From Bacteroidetes bacterium ADurb.Bin174 (lineage in GTDB: Bacteria > Bacteroidota > Bacteroidia > Bacteroidales > Paludibacteraceae): a stretch of 64,000 bases of DNA. The notes beneath the pieces were generated by a model that searched no databases, was not told where the DNA came from, and saw only the letters and a list, made by a program, of their open reading frames with translations. Where the stretch lies: the NCBI GenBank assembly GCA_002070265.1, contig MWCX01000023.1:1-64000 (forward strand), in the 5' to 3' direction. Shown in pieces: positions 54,401-62,965 of the stretch (position 1 is its first letter; each line of letters starts with the position of its first letter). Both the position numbers and the translations under genes were made by a program.

Positions 54401-54783
54401 AAGCTACCAAAGGTAATAAGGAGCCACAGCAAGCTTTCTTCTACAACGATCAAGGTCCTGATAAAATTTACTATCAGGGGATGGCGTGGAAGCTGCTCGG
54501 AGACTTGAATAAATCAAATGAGAGATTTAATGCGCTTATCGAACATGGTAAAAAATACATGAACGACCATTGTGAAATTGATTATTTCGCGGTTTCACTG
54601 CCCGACTTAGCTATCTGGGATGAAGATCTCAACAAGTTAAACCGGATGCATTGCTACTACGTGATAGGCCTGGGCAATTTGGGCTTAGGGAAAACAGCGG
54701 AAGCTAAAAAATCTTTTGAAGAGGTACTTAAAATGGACGTAAGTCATATTGGAGCTAACTGGTTTATATCTCGGATTAAGTAA
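51457..54783 (+). CDS. DUF5107 domain protein with TPR repeats
   Basis: 1108 residues with no signal peptide visible. The N-terminal ~330 residues match the DUF5107 type: YPYPVIEKIKDEKIEKPYRA, LPELGGRLQMGYDKIKKRHF and TGPWISGGIEFNWPQHHRPS. These resemble aldose-epimerase-like beta-sandwiches. A linker beta domain (about 385-465) is followed by TPR helices to the C-terminus, for example NNALGLYYLRRGQFKMSQPY, EPYYNLGFSLKYQGKFDEAY and SAKANYYLGNFWYGHRQYPN. Such proteins recur next to sugar-utilisation genes, but the activity is not known. It lies 55 bp after the MFS gene and 30 bp before the GH36 gene. Confidence 0.85.
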   Translation: MQEITKYLIKPTVNKLGEVKAWEEKIMLPTYETGENEKNPMFLEKRVYQGSSGVVYPYPVIEKIKDEKIEKPYRAVFLENYYLKIMILPELGGRLQMGYDKIKKRHFVYYNQVIKPALVGLTGPWISGGIEFNWPQHHRPSTFLPTESLIEENEDGSVTVWCSEVERMFRTKGMQGFTLYPDKAYVEIKVKVYNRTNFPQTFLWWANPAVVVHDYYKSVFPPDIHAVFDHGKREVSTFPIATGTYYKHDYSAGVDISKYKNVPVPTSYMAVLSKFDFVGGYEDDVQAGLLHVANHHVSPGKKQWTWGCGDFGQAWDRNLTDEDGPYIELMTGVYTDNQPDFSWLHPFEEKSWSQYFMPYSDVEYVKNATKDVLANIYVEKGVGNIVVYTTSKFEGVRILIQDKSGNTVFDKTVDISPENTAKYQFNYTGKEYLILNIFDKNGKLLLEYSTKKLPEKETPEPAKAVLKVDEIETIEGLYLSGLHLEQYRHATYNPVDYYKEALRRDERDVRCNNALGLYYLRRGQFKMSQPYFEKAVKSITRHNPNPYNGEPYYNLGFSLKYQGKFDEAYDAFYKSAWNNEWQDAAYFAIAQIDCKRGDFKLALEHVDKALVKNWHNHKARQLKASILRKLDRKDSALKLIEDSLEIDLFNIGVIFEKYLITKDPKVLDEIKSLLQSKVHTYIEYAIDFMGAGLYDEALTLLDIIKDSSNPMVHYFMGYLHFLKNETKTAKTCYEKAEKMSPNFCFPNKLEEVLVLENAISINPNSAKANYYLGNFWYGHRQYPNAIACWEKSVELDNSYPTALRNLALAYYNKQNKKEEAKKLLEAAFKLDKTDSRIFMELDQLYKKINVPLSQRLLNYDKYKNLVEDRDDLCVERITLYNLTGQYKTAYDLINSRHFHPWEGGEGKIVGQYVLSRFALAEEAMRTGDHKKALKLLNETDSYPHNLGEGKLSTIAENDVEYYKGLIYSKLGDKENATKWLQKATKGNKEPQQAFFYNDQGPDKIYYQGMAWKLLGDLNKSNERFNALIEHGKKYMNDHCEIDYFAVSLPDLAIWDEDLNKLNRMHCYYVIGLGNLGLGKTAEAKKSFEEVLKMDVSHIGANWFISRIK

Positions 54784-54813
54784 GATATGATAATTATTTA
54801 AAAATCTACCATC

Positions 54814-57000
54814 ATGAAACGGTTTGTTATTTATTTGTTTGCTTCTTTGTTTTTATCATCGGTTGTTGCTTTCAGTCAGGATGTTACAATTCCAATTGAG
54901 ACAGAAAATGTATCGATAGTTTTACAGACAGATCGTTTGAATAATCTAAGAATTGTCCATACCGGCAAATTATTGAAATCGAAAACTGATTACAGTGATA
55001 TTTTTGCAAGTTACAATTATAATAGTGAAGGAGCATCTTTGAATAATTCTGCATTCACTGTAGCCGGAATTATCAATTTTATGGAACCGGCAATTGCTGT
55101 TGTACATGCAGATAAAAACAATTCAGTGGATTTAAAATACGTGAAACACTCCGTTTCTTCATTGGATGGCGCTACATTAACAAAGATTGAATTAAAAGAT
55201 CCCGTATATCCCTTCTATGTAAATCTTTTTTATAAAGCGTGGGAAAATGAAGATGTAATAGAACAATGGAGTGAAATAAGGCATACCGAAAAAGGCAATG
55301 TTATCCTTAACAAATTTGCATCTGCCAATCTTTATTTTTACAATAAGGATTACTACCTGACAAGTTATAACGGAGCCTGGGCAAAAGAAATGATGCCTGC
55401 ACTTACTCATTTGCAGCAAGGTATGCACACCATCCAATCACGCATGGGAACAAGAGAAAACTTGCATGTTTCGCCAAATTTTATGCTTTCATTGGACGGT
55501 ATAAGTACGGAAAACACAGGCTCTGTTATGATTGGTCAGTTAGCTTGGAATGGAAATTTCTCCATACAGTTTGAGACTGATGTGTACCGAAACATGCACA
55601 TTGTGGCCGGTATTAATCCTTATCAGTCTGCCATTGAACTCAAGCCGAATACAAGCTTTGAAACTCCCCGGTTTATTTACACCCTGTCTTTTGAGGGTAA
55701 GGGAAAAGCAAGTAGAAATCTACATGATTGGATGCGCAATTACCAATTGGTTGACGGTAAAGGCAGTAGATTGACTTTGCTGAACAACTGGGAAGCTACC
55801 TATTTTGATTTCGATCAGGATAAGCTGGTTAGTCTGTTCGGCGGGGCAAAAGAAATCGGTGTTGATATGTTTTTGCTCGATGATGGATGGTTTGGCAACA
55901 AATATCCCAGGAACGATGATAGAGCCGGCTTGGGTGACTGGCAGGTGAATAAGAAAAAACTTCCCGACGGGATTCCTTTTTTGGTAAAAAAGGCAGAGGA
56001 GAAAGGGGTGCTGTTTGGTATATGGGTGGAACCTGAAATGGTAAATCCCAAAAGTCAGCTTTATGAACAAAAGCCGGATTGGGTATTGAGACAAGAGAAG
56101 CGTCCCGAAATATATTTTCGGAATCAACTGGTTTTAGACCTTACAAATCCGGAAGTCCAGGATTTTGTGTTCGGTGTGATTGACAATCTGTTTATTGAAA
56201 ATCCATCCTTGGCGTATATCAAATGGGATTGCAATGCCCCTATACATAATGGACATTCAAAATATTTAGAAAAGAAGAAGATCCCGCAATCTCATCTTTA
56301 TGTGGAATACACCAAAGGATTGGATAATGTACTGCAAAGGATCAGAGAAAAATATCCTACCGTGCCCATGATGTTATGTTCAGGTGGAGGCGGCAGAACG
56401 GATTACAGCTTGTTTAAATATTTTACCGAGTTCTGGTTGAGTGATAATACTGATCCGGTGGAAAGAATTTTCATGCAATGGGATTATTCTTACCATTATC
56501 CGGCTATGACTATGTGCAATCATGTAACGAGTACAAGTGATAAATCCCTGAAGTACAAAATAGACGTAGCATCTATGGGGAAATTAGGTTTTGACATTAG
56601 GGTCGATGAGATGAGTGAGGAAGATAAAAAGTTTTGCAGAAAAGCCGTAAACAATTATGATAATTTCAAAGACATTGTGTGGCATGGAGATCTTTACAGG
56701 CTTGTGAACCCGCATGAAAAAGACCTGGCTTCCCTGATGTTTGTCAATGATGAAAAAACGCGTTCGGTAATGTTTAATTACTTGACAAACTGGCGTTACA
56801 ATGCCGACACCAATTTGAGACCCATCAAGCTTGAAGGATTGGACCCTGCTAAAAATTACCGGGTAAAAGAAATCAACAGGTATAATCAGAATGATAAAGA
56901 AGGCGAAATTTACTCAGGTGATTTTTTAATGACCATAGGAATTAATCCGCATGTTAGTGTTTGGAATCCAAGTGCGGTAATATTAATAGAAGCAATTTAA
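54814..57000 (+). CDS. Alpha-galactosidase, GH36
   Basis: 728 residues with a signal peptide (MKRFVIYLFASLFLSSVVAFS). N-terminal beta-supersandwich, then a TIM barrel with DMFLLDDGWFGNKYPRNDD, GIWVEPEMVNPKS, the nucleophile in YIKWDCN (Asp472) and the acid/base in LSDNTDP (Asp544), and a short beta domain. Both catalytic Asp residues are present, so it should be active. It removes alpha-1,6-galactosyl groups from raffinose-type sugars or galactomannan. Signal peptide but no lipobox or T9SS tail: probably periplasmic. 10 bp before galM, so liberated galactose can be mutarotated and used. Confidence 0.93.
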   Translation: MKRFVIYLFASLFLSSVVAFSQDVTIPIETENVSIVLQTDRLNNLRIVHTGKLLKSKTDYSDIFASYNYNSEGASLNNSAFTVAGIINFMEPAIAVVHADKNNSVDLKYVKHSVSSLDGATLTKIELKDPVYPFYVNLFYKAWENEDVIEQWSEIRHTEKGNVILNKFASANLYFYNKDYYLTSYNGAWAKEMMPALTHLQQGMHTIQSRMGTRENLHVSPNFMLSLDGISTENTGSVMIGQLAWNGNFSIQFETDVYRNMHIVAGINPYQSAIELKPNTSFETPRFIYTLSFEGKGKASRNLHDWMRNYQLVDGKGSRLTLLNNWEATYFDFDQDKLVSLFGGAKEIGVDMFLLDDGWFGNKYPRNDDRAGLGDWQVNKKKLPDGIPFLVKKAEEKGVLFGIWVEPEMVNPKSQLYEQKPDWVLRQEKRPEIYFRNQLVLDLTNPEVQDFVFGVIDNLFIENPSLAYIKWDCNAPIHNGHSKYLEKKKIPQSHLYVEYTKGLDNVLQRIREKYPTVPMMLCSGGGGRTDYSLFKYFTEFWLSDNTDPVERIFMQWDYSYHYPAMTMCNHVTSTSDKSLKYKIDVASMGKLGFDIRVDEMSEEDKKFCRKAVNNYDNFKDIVWHGDLYRLVNPHEKDLASLMFVNDEKTRSVMFNYLTNWRYNADTNLRPIKLEGLDPAKNYRVKEINRYNQNDKEGEIYSGDFLMTIGINPHVSVWNPSAVILIEAI

Positions 57001-57010
57001 CACCCTGACA

Positions 57011-58030
57011 ATGAACAAGGTAAGCATTCAAAATAGTATGCTTTTAGGCGACGGGAAGGTTCTCTTGTTTCGACTTAAGAACAATTATGGAGCTTATATC
57101 GAAATAACAAACTATGGAGCTACTCTAGTCTCGGTAGTTACCCCTGACTACTGGGGAGAATTGCAAAACAGGATTTTAGGGTATAAAAATCTTGAGGCTT
57201 ACTTTACTGATAAGTATTACATAGGGACAACCGTTGGCAGGGTTGCCAACAGAGTTTCAAATGCTGAGTTTACGGTCGATGGTAAAACTTACCATTTGGA
57301 GAAAAATGATGGAAAAAACTCCAATCATGGAGGATTTTCAGGGCTGAATAAAAAGGTATTCAACTACGAAGTATTGGAAAACAAAGTAATTTTTTCAACT
57401 GTAAGCCAGGACGGAGAAGGAGGATATCCGGGTAATTTGGATATCAAGGTATCTTATTCTTTTACAGATAATAATGAAGTGATTATTGATTATGAGGTGA
57501 AGTCAGATAAACTGACTCCTGTCAGTTTGACCAATCACACATATTTCAATTTATCGGGGAGGCAATTAAACGCAACCAATCATTTTTTAAAGGTTTTTGC
57601 CGAAGAAAGATTAGAGTTTGATGAGAACTTTATACCTACGGGCAATATTTTACCTTTAAATGGGTTGGATGGGTTTGATTTTAGAAAGTTTCAACAGATA
57701 AGCAATCATATGCTTTTGAAAAACGAAAGAAACATAAAGGGATTCAATACATATTTTATTGCCGAAGAAAAATCTACATCCGATTTGAAGCACGTTGCAG
57801 AGTTGAAAGAAAAATCGTCGGGAGTTTCGTTGGAAGTTAGGACCACAATGCCCGGTGTTCAGTTTTATACCGGAGACTATTTGGGTGATGATTTTTTACC
57901 TTTTGAGGGAGTTTGCCTGGAAGCTCAATATTTTACTGATTTTGTAAATCGTAAAAACTTCATTGGTTCTTTCATCGAAAAAGGAGAAATATGGAAAGAG
58001 CAAATTATTTATCATTTCAAGAATTATTGA
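57011..58030 (+). CDS. galM: Aldose 1-epimerase (galactose mutarotase)
   Basis: 339 residues, normal for GalM. Motifs: TNYGATLVSVVTPD, GTTVGRVANRVSNAEF, NHGGFSGLNKKVF, SLTNHTYFNLSG with the catalytic His, and CLEAQYFTDFVN with the catalytic Glu region. It converts beta- to alpha-galactose or -glucose in the cytoplasm or periplasm. No signal peptide is seen. It directly follows the alpha-galactosidase, which fits a galactose-releasing pathway. Confidence 0.93.
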   Translation: MNKVSIQNSMLLGDGKVLLFRLKNNYGAYIEITNYGATLVSVVTPDYWGELQNRILGYKNLEAYFTDKYYIGTTVGRVANRVSNAEFTVDGKTYHLEKNDGKNSNHGGFSGLNKKVFNYEVLENKVIFSTVSQDGEGGYPGNLDIKVSYSFTDNNEVIIDYEVKSDKLTPVSLTNHTYFNLSGRQLNATNHFLKVFAEERLEFDENFIPTGNILPLNGLDGFDFRKFQQISNHMLLKNERNIKGFNTYFIAEEKSTSDLKHVAELKEKSSGVSLEVRTTMPGVQFYTGDYLGDDFLPFEGVCLEAQYFTDFVNRKNFIGSFIEKGEIWKEQIIYHFKNY

Positions 58031-58173
58031 TTTGTCCAATACACCAACTTGTTCTGTTTTAAAGAGAGGTTGCAACGCATGTGGACAAACAACGATAAGT
58101 TTATTAACAATTTAACAATTAAGGGAGTTTATTTCCTAATGACAAAAATCTAAATAGTATCATCTAAAAAAAC

Positions 58174-61100
58174 ATGATCATGAAAAAGATACTTATTCAT
58201 TTTTTACTAATTCTTCTTTTTGTTCCATTTCATTTGTATGGTCAAAGCATACGGATTACCGGGTCTGTTGTTGATGGGGCTACCGGTGAACCTATGGTTG
58301 GTGTAAGTGTAGTAGTTGTAGGTACGACAAGAGGGATTATTACAGATGTAGATGGAAACTTTGCTTTAGATGTTAATGTAGGTGCGAGCTTGAAGTTTTC
58401 TTATGTAGGTTATAATGATGAAACAATAACGGTAAACAGCAGTGCTCCTTTGAGGGTGTTGATGACGGATGTTAGTCAGGAGATAGAAGAGGTTGTTGTC
58501 GTTGGAGCTATCATCAAGAAATCCGATTTAACAGGTGCTGCAGTACGAGTAACAAGCGACAAGCTGAAAGAACTTCCGACAGCCAATATCAACCAGGCTT
58601 TGCAAGGTAAAATTCCGGGAGTATATATAGAAACAAACCCAAAGCCGGGAGCTAATGCTGCAATAAAAGTGAGAGGCTCCAACTCCATTCACTATGGTCA
58701 AAGTCCAATCTATGTGGTTGATAATGTGATGATGGATAACGGTATTGACATGTTGAATCCGGATGACATTGCTTCTATTGACGTTCTGAAAGATGCTTCA
58801 GCCACAGCTTTGTATGGTGCCAAAGGTGCGAATGGTGTGATTGTCATCACCACCAAGAAGGGACAAAAAGTGAAAGGACAAAAAGAAAAAGTAAGCATTG
58901 GAAACGTATTTTATGATTTTTGGTATGGCAGCAGCACTTTTTCCAATGAAATGCCTTTGATGTCTGCAAATGATTTGTACGATTTTCGTGTGGACGCTTA
59001 TGCAAATGCATACATGGATGCAAATCCTACTCGAGACAGAGAGAAATACATAAAAGATTTTCTAACACATACAAATCCGGCAAGAAATAGAGCCTTCTCA
59101 AAAGAAGAATTAGAATCTTATGCAGACAGTCTTTCTTATAATTGGTTAGAAAGAATAGTCAGAACCGGATTAGAGCAAAATCACTCTTTGGGCTTTTCAG
59201 GCGGTGGTCAAAACAGCAGTTATTATGTCAGTTTTGGATTTAATGACCAAGTAGGACAGTTATTAAACTCCGGATATGAGCGATATACGGGAAAAATGAA
59301 TCTGGAACATGATGTAAAACCTTGGTTAAAAATAGGCTCCAACAACTCCTTTATTTATTCAAAGGAAAACCCTGTAGCCACGGATAACACGTTTATCGTT
59401 GCATTGCGTGCAAGTCCGCTTTTGCCGATTTCTGAAGATTATTGGTATATGCGTGAGGGGAAAATTGATAATCAAAGTGCCAGCAACCCTTTAAGGGACT
59501 TGAATGTTGTAAAAGACAGACACAAAATCCGTTTTTTCAATTCCAGTTTTGTCAGCATCAATCCCATAAAAGAGTTGGATATTCGTTCCACTTTCTCCAT
59601 TGATGCTTTGTTGGAGGAAGATTACACCTACAATTCAACAGAAACTACTCAATCTTACAAAATTTCGGCTGATGGTCAAGCCATTCAGACAAAAAGTAAA
59701 AATCTGAACTGGCAATGGGATAATACCGCATCATACAATACGGTTTTTGCTGACGTCCATAGGTTTTCAGCTATGATTGGGTTCAATATGTCTCTGTATA
59801 ACAATGCCTGGAACAGTATCAATGCTGTTGGCTTCGGGAATGACTGGTTTACCTATAAAAAAATAGACGGAGCCACTAAAAAAGAAGATTTCTACATCAG
59901 TTCAGACTTCTCAACCGTATCACAGATGTCCTATTTCGGTCGTTTCAATTATGTCTATGATTCCCGCTATTATCTCACAGCTACCTTGCGTAGAGACGGA
60001 GCATCCAAATTTGGTTCTTCCAACAAATGGGGAACTTTCCCTTCCGTAGCTTTTTCGTGGAATATAACAGGAGAATCTTTTATGAAGAACCAAAGTGTGA
60101 TTAATAATCTGCGTTTGAGAACGGGATATGGACATGCAGGAAACCAAAATATTCCTTCTTACCGCTACCTTACGCTCTTTAACCCCAGAAGTTCTTTGGG
60201 AACAACCATTTTATTCAATGATGGAGTTCTTGGCAACCCGACTTTAAGATGGGAAACTCAAAAACAGTTTAACGCAGGGTTGGATTTGAGTGTATGGCAA
60301 AATAGAGTAAACCTGGTCGCCGATTATTTTTTCATAAACAACGACGGGTTGTTGATGGGAAGAACCTTGGCTCCATCCTACGGCTTTATTGGCGAGGTGG
60401 ATAATGTAGGAGCAATGGAAAACAAAGGGGTTGAGCTTTCATTGGATGTGGCTGTAATCAAAACAACCGACTTTCAGTGGAATTTTGGAATGACGTTTTC
60501 CGCTGATAAAAATAAGGTTACAAAGCTGTTCGATAATGCAAAAGAAATCTACAACTTAGGAGGTTATTCAAACAATGAAATTCAGCGCGAAGGAAACTTG
60601 TTTGTGGGTTATTCCATCAACAATATTTATGTCTATGAGTTTGACAGAATAGTTCAGGAATCCGATATGGAATATGTAAACTCCTTAAATGTGGGTTCGC
60701 GGGTTGTGAAACCCGGAGATCCGTTACCAAAGGATAGAGTTGAAGATGGAATAATAAATGACAAAGACCGATACATCATGGGAAGAAAAGACCCCGATTT
60801 TTATGGAGGAATCACCACAAACTTATCTTACAAAGGTCTTGCTCTCAACGTGATCACTACTTATTCCGTTGGTGCAAAGCGTACCAGTTATCTCTACGAA
60901 ACATTGATGGGAGGCTACGGTACTTCTGCTGCCCATATTGATATGTTGAACAGGTGGACACCCGAAAACACCAAGACCGATATTCCAAGAGCTTATTTCG
61001 GTGGGGGAAGATATGGATTGGGAGAAATGGACTGGGCTATTCAGGATGCCTCCTTTTTTAGAATTTCAAATGTGACTTTGTCTTATAGCTTGCCCCAAAA

Positions 61101-61254
61101 GTGGATTAATAAAATCTATATGAACAACTTAAGACTTTATACAACTTTAAACAACCCGCTTGTATTTACAAATTACAAAGGTTTTGACCCTGAAAGCGGT
61201 GACTGGTATCCTTCATCTAAAACGGTCGTTTTTGGACTGAACATAGCCTTTTAA
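58174..61254 (+). CDS. susC: SusC/RagA family TonB-dependent transporter
   Basis: 1026 residues (ATG 58180 is an alternative start). Signal peptide, then a carboxypeptidase-regulatory-like domain (ITGSVVDGATGEPMVGVSVV), IEEVVVVGAIIKKSDLTGA, and a plug with VRGSNSIHYGQSPIYVVDN and SIDVLKDASATALYGAKGAN. The barrel ends KTVVFGLNIAF. Outer-membrane oligosaccharide importer of PUL 2, 143 bp after galM (that gap shows only an 8-bp inverted repeat TTTGTCCA/TGGACAAA) and 27 bp before its SusD partner. Confidence 0.96.
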   Translation: MIMKKILIHFLLILLFVPFHLYGQSIRITGSVVDGATGEPMVGVSVVVVGTTRGIITDVDGNFALDVNVGASLKFSYVGYNDETITVNSSAPLRVLMTDVSQEIEEVVVVGAIIKKSDLTGAAVRVTSDKLKELPTANINQALQGKIPGVYIETNPKPGANAAIKVRGSNSIHYGQSPIYVVDNVMMDNGIDMLNPDDIASIDVLKDASATALYGAKGANGVIVITTKKGQKVKGQKEKVSIGNVFYDFWYGSSTFSNEMPLMSANDLYDFRVDAYANAYMDANPTRDREKYIKDFLTHTNPARNRAFSKEELESYADSLSYNWLERIVRTGLEQNHSLGFSGGGQNSSYYVSFGFNDQVGQLLNSGYERYTGKMNLEHDVKPWLKIGSNNSFIYSKENPVATDNTFIVALRASPLLPISEDYWYMREGKIDNQSASNPLRDLNVVKDRHKIRFFNSSFVSINPIKELDIRSTFSIDALLEEDYTYNSTETTQSYKISADGQAIQTKSKNLNWQWDNTASYNTVFADVHRFSAMIGFNMSLYNNAWNSINAVGFGNDWFTYKKIDGATKKEDFYISSDFSTVSQMSYFGRFNYVYDSRYYLTATLRRDGASKFGSSNKWGTFPSVAFSWNITGESFMKNQSVINNLRLRTGYGHAGNQNIPSYRYLTLFNPRSSLGTTILFNDGVLGNPTLRWETQKQFNAGLDLSVWQNRVNLVADYFFINNDGLLMGRTLAPSYGFIGEVDNVGAMENKGVELSLDVAVIKTTDFQWNFGMTFSADKNKVTKLFDNAKEIYNLGGYSNNEIQREGNLFVGYSINNIYVYEFDRIVQESDMEYVNSLNVGSRVVKPGDPLPKDRVEDGIINDKDRYIMGRKDPDFYGGITTNLSYKGLALNVITTYSVGAKRTSYLYETLMGGYGTSAAHIDMLNRWTPENTKTDIPRAYFGGGRYGLGEMDWAIQDASFFRISNVTLSYSLPQKWINKIYMNNLRLYTTLNNPLVFTNYKGFDPESGDWYPSSKTVVFGLNIAF

Positions 61255-61281
61255 GATTTAAAAATAATCATCAAATAGTAC

Positions 61282-62841
61282 ATGAAAATGAAAAGAATAT
61301 ATATAATATCGATTTTGATAGGACTTCTTTATGGTTTATCATCATGTAGTGATTTCTTATTCGAAGATCCACAAACATCCATGTCCACTGCACAGATTTT
61401 TGCAGATATAGACAACATTCAACCCTATCTGAATGGTATTTACTTCAAATACAGGGACACTAGGGTTAACCGGAAAGGTTTCTTTTTGCTTTTGGGAACC
61501 GATGAAGTGCAGCAAGGTGAATATCAAGTAAGAACTGAAGCTCAACAAAGTGGTTTAGACAAGTATGACGGTTTTTACTTTCCGGAGAATAATTCCATTG
61601 CTCAGTTGTGGAATGTACGTTGGCCTGTCGTTACGCTTTCCACAATGGCTCTTTCATATTTGAATGATATGGAAAAAAGTGCTTCGGAAATAGATCTTCC
61701 AAGTATTAAATCTTATATAGGACAAGCATCTTTTTACAGGGCTTGTGCATTATTTGAATTGGTTCAATATTGGGGTGAGTTGCCCATTCCCGAACTGCAA
61801 GGGGAAAAAGTAACATTGTCCGGCAGAAAACCACTCCAAACGGTTTATGAAATGATTGAATCCGACTTCAACAAGGCAGCAGAATATTTATCAGGGAGTA
61901 CAAGTAGCGATGTCCGCATACCAAGAACCTGGGCTGCAAAAGCGATGCTCGCAAAAATGTATATGTCGGCATTGCCCGAATCCGGCTTCAGAGATATGGG
62001 AAAAGCAAAAGTATTGCTGAACAACATCATAACAGAAGGTGGTTTTAGATTGGTTAATCAATACGCTGACCTTTGGGATGGAACCAAAGATCCTTCAAGT
62101 GAAATAATCTATGCTTTCTACTTTAATAATGTATGGCCAGACACCAATGAATTGCAATGGTATGCAGGGTCTCGTGCCGTGTCCGGTGACCCGAATTGCT
62201 ATATGGGAGGTTATGATTTAGGACTACCCACAAAGTATTGCTACGAAATAACAAGTAATGGAGGAATTTGGGAAACAGGTGATTTGCGCAAAGATGAAAG
62301 CATACGTTATAATTTTTTCTACAATGGTAAAGCACCGGCTTCGGTAGCGGGTTTTGGTGAAGACCAAACATTGCCGCACATCAAGAAGTATGAAGACAAA
62401 AGAATTGATGGGGAAAAATCATTTTATAATTCAGGTAAAAACGTATACTTGGTAAGATATGCAGATGTTTTGTTGCTGTATGCCGAATGCTTAAATGAAG
62501 AAAACAATACAGCAGAAGCGGTCAATCTTATAAACAATACCATTCGCTCACGTGCCTGGGGAGGTAATTTGCCCGAAGAGCTAAAATGGAACACAGCTAT
62601 GTCTCAAGATGAGTTCAGAAGTAAAATTATGGATGAACGCATGCGCGAACTTTGCTTTGAAGGTTGGAGACGCATGGATTTAATTCGCACGGGAAATTTT
62701 GTGGAAAAAATCAAAACGCATAATCGTTGGGCGAAAGAATCAGGAACCATACAACAGTTTCACGAAAGGTTCCCCATTCCACACGTAGAGATCAAGCAAA
62801 ATACCAATCTCTCGGAAAATGATCAGAATCCCGGTTACTAA
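61282..62841 (+). CDS. susD: SusD/RagB family surface glycan-binding lipoprotein
   Basis: 519 residues with a lipoprotein signal (LYGLSSC). SusD core: FLFEDPQTSMSTAQIF, SYIGQASFYRACALFELVQY, PRTWAAKAMLAKMYMSALPE, NVYLVRYADVLLLYAECLNE, MDERMRELCFEGWRRMDLIR and the C-terminal FPIPHVEIKQN. Binds the PUL 2 glycan at the surface with SusC. Confidence 0.95.
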   Translation: MKMKRIYIISILIGLLYGLSSCSDFLFEDPQTSMSTAQIFADIDNIQPYLNGIYFKYRDTRVNRKGFFLLLGTDEVQQGEYQVRTEAQQSGLDKYDGFYFPENNSIAQLWNVRWPVVTLSTMALSYLNDMEKSASEIDLPSIKSYIGQASFYRACALFELVQYWGELPIPELQGEKVTLSGRKPLQTVYEMIESDFNKAAEYLSGSTSSDVRIPRTWAAKAMLAKMYMSALPESGFRDMGKAKVLLNNIITEGGFRLVNQYADLWDGTKDPSSEIIYAFYFNNVWPDTNELQWYAGSRAVSGDPNCYMGGYDLGLPTKYCYEITSNGGIWETGDLRKDESIRYNFFYNGKAPASVAGFGEDQTLPHIKKYEDKRIDGEKSFYNSGKNVYLVRYADVLLLYAECLNEENNTAEAVNLINNTIRSRAWGGNLPEELKWNTAMSQDEFRSKIMDERMRELCFEGWRRMDLIRTGNFVEKIKTHNRWAKESGTIQQFHERFPIPHVEIKQNTNLSENDQNPGY

Positions 62842-62965
62842 TATGATGATGTAATAAGCTAATTCTAAAAATTGATTAAATGCCTTTTTGTATGGTCTTT
62901 ATAGAAAAAACACTTAAGAATTTAAATTGAAAACAAGATTAATTAAAATTAAAAATTTATCACTT

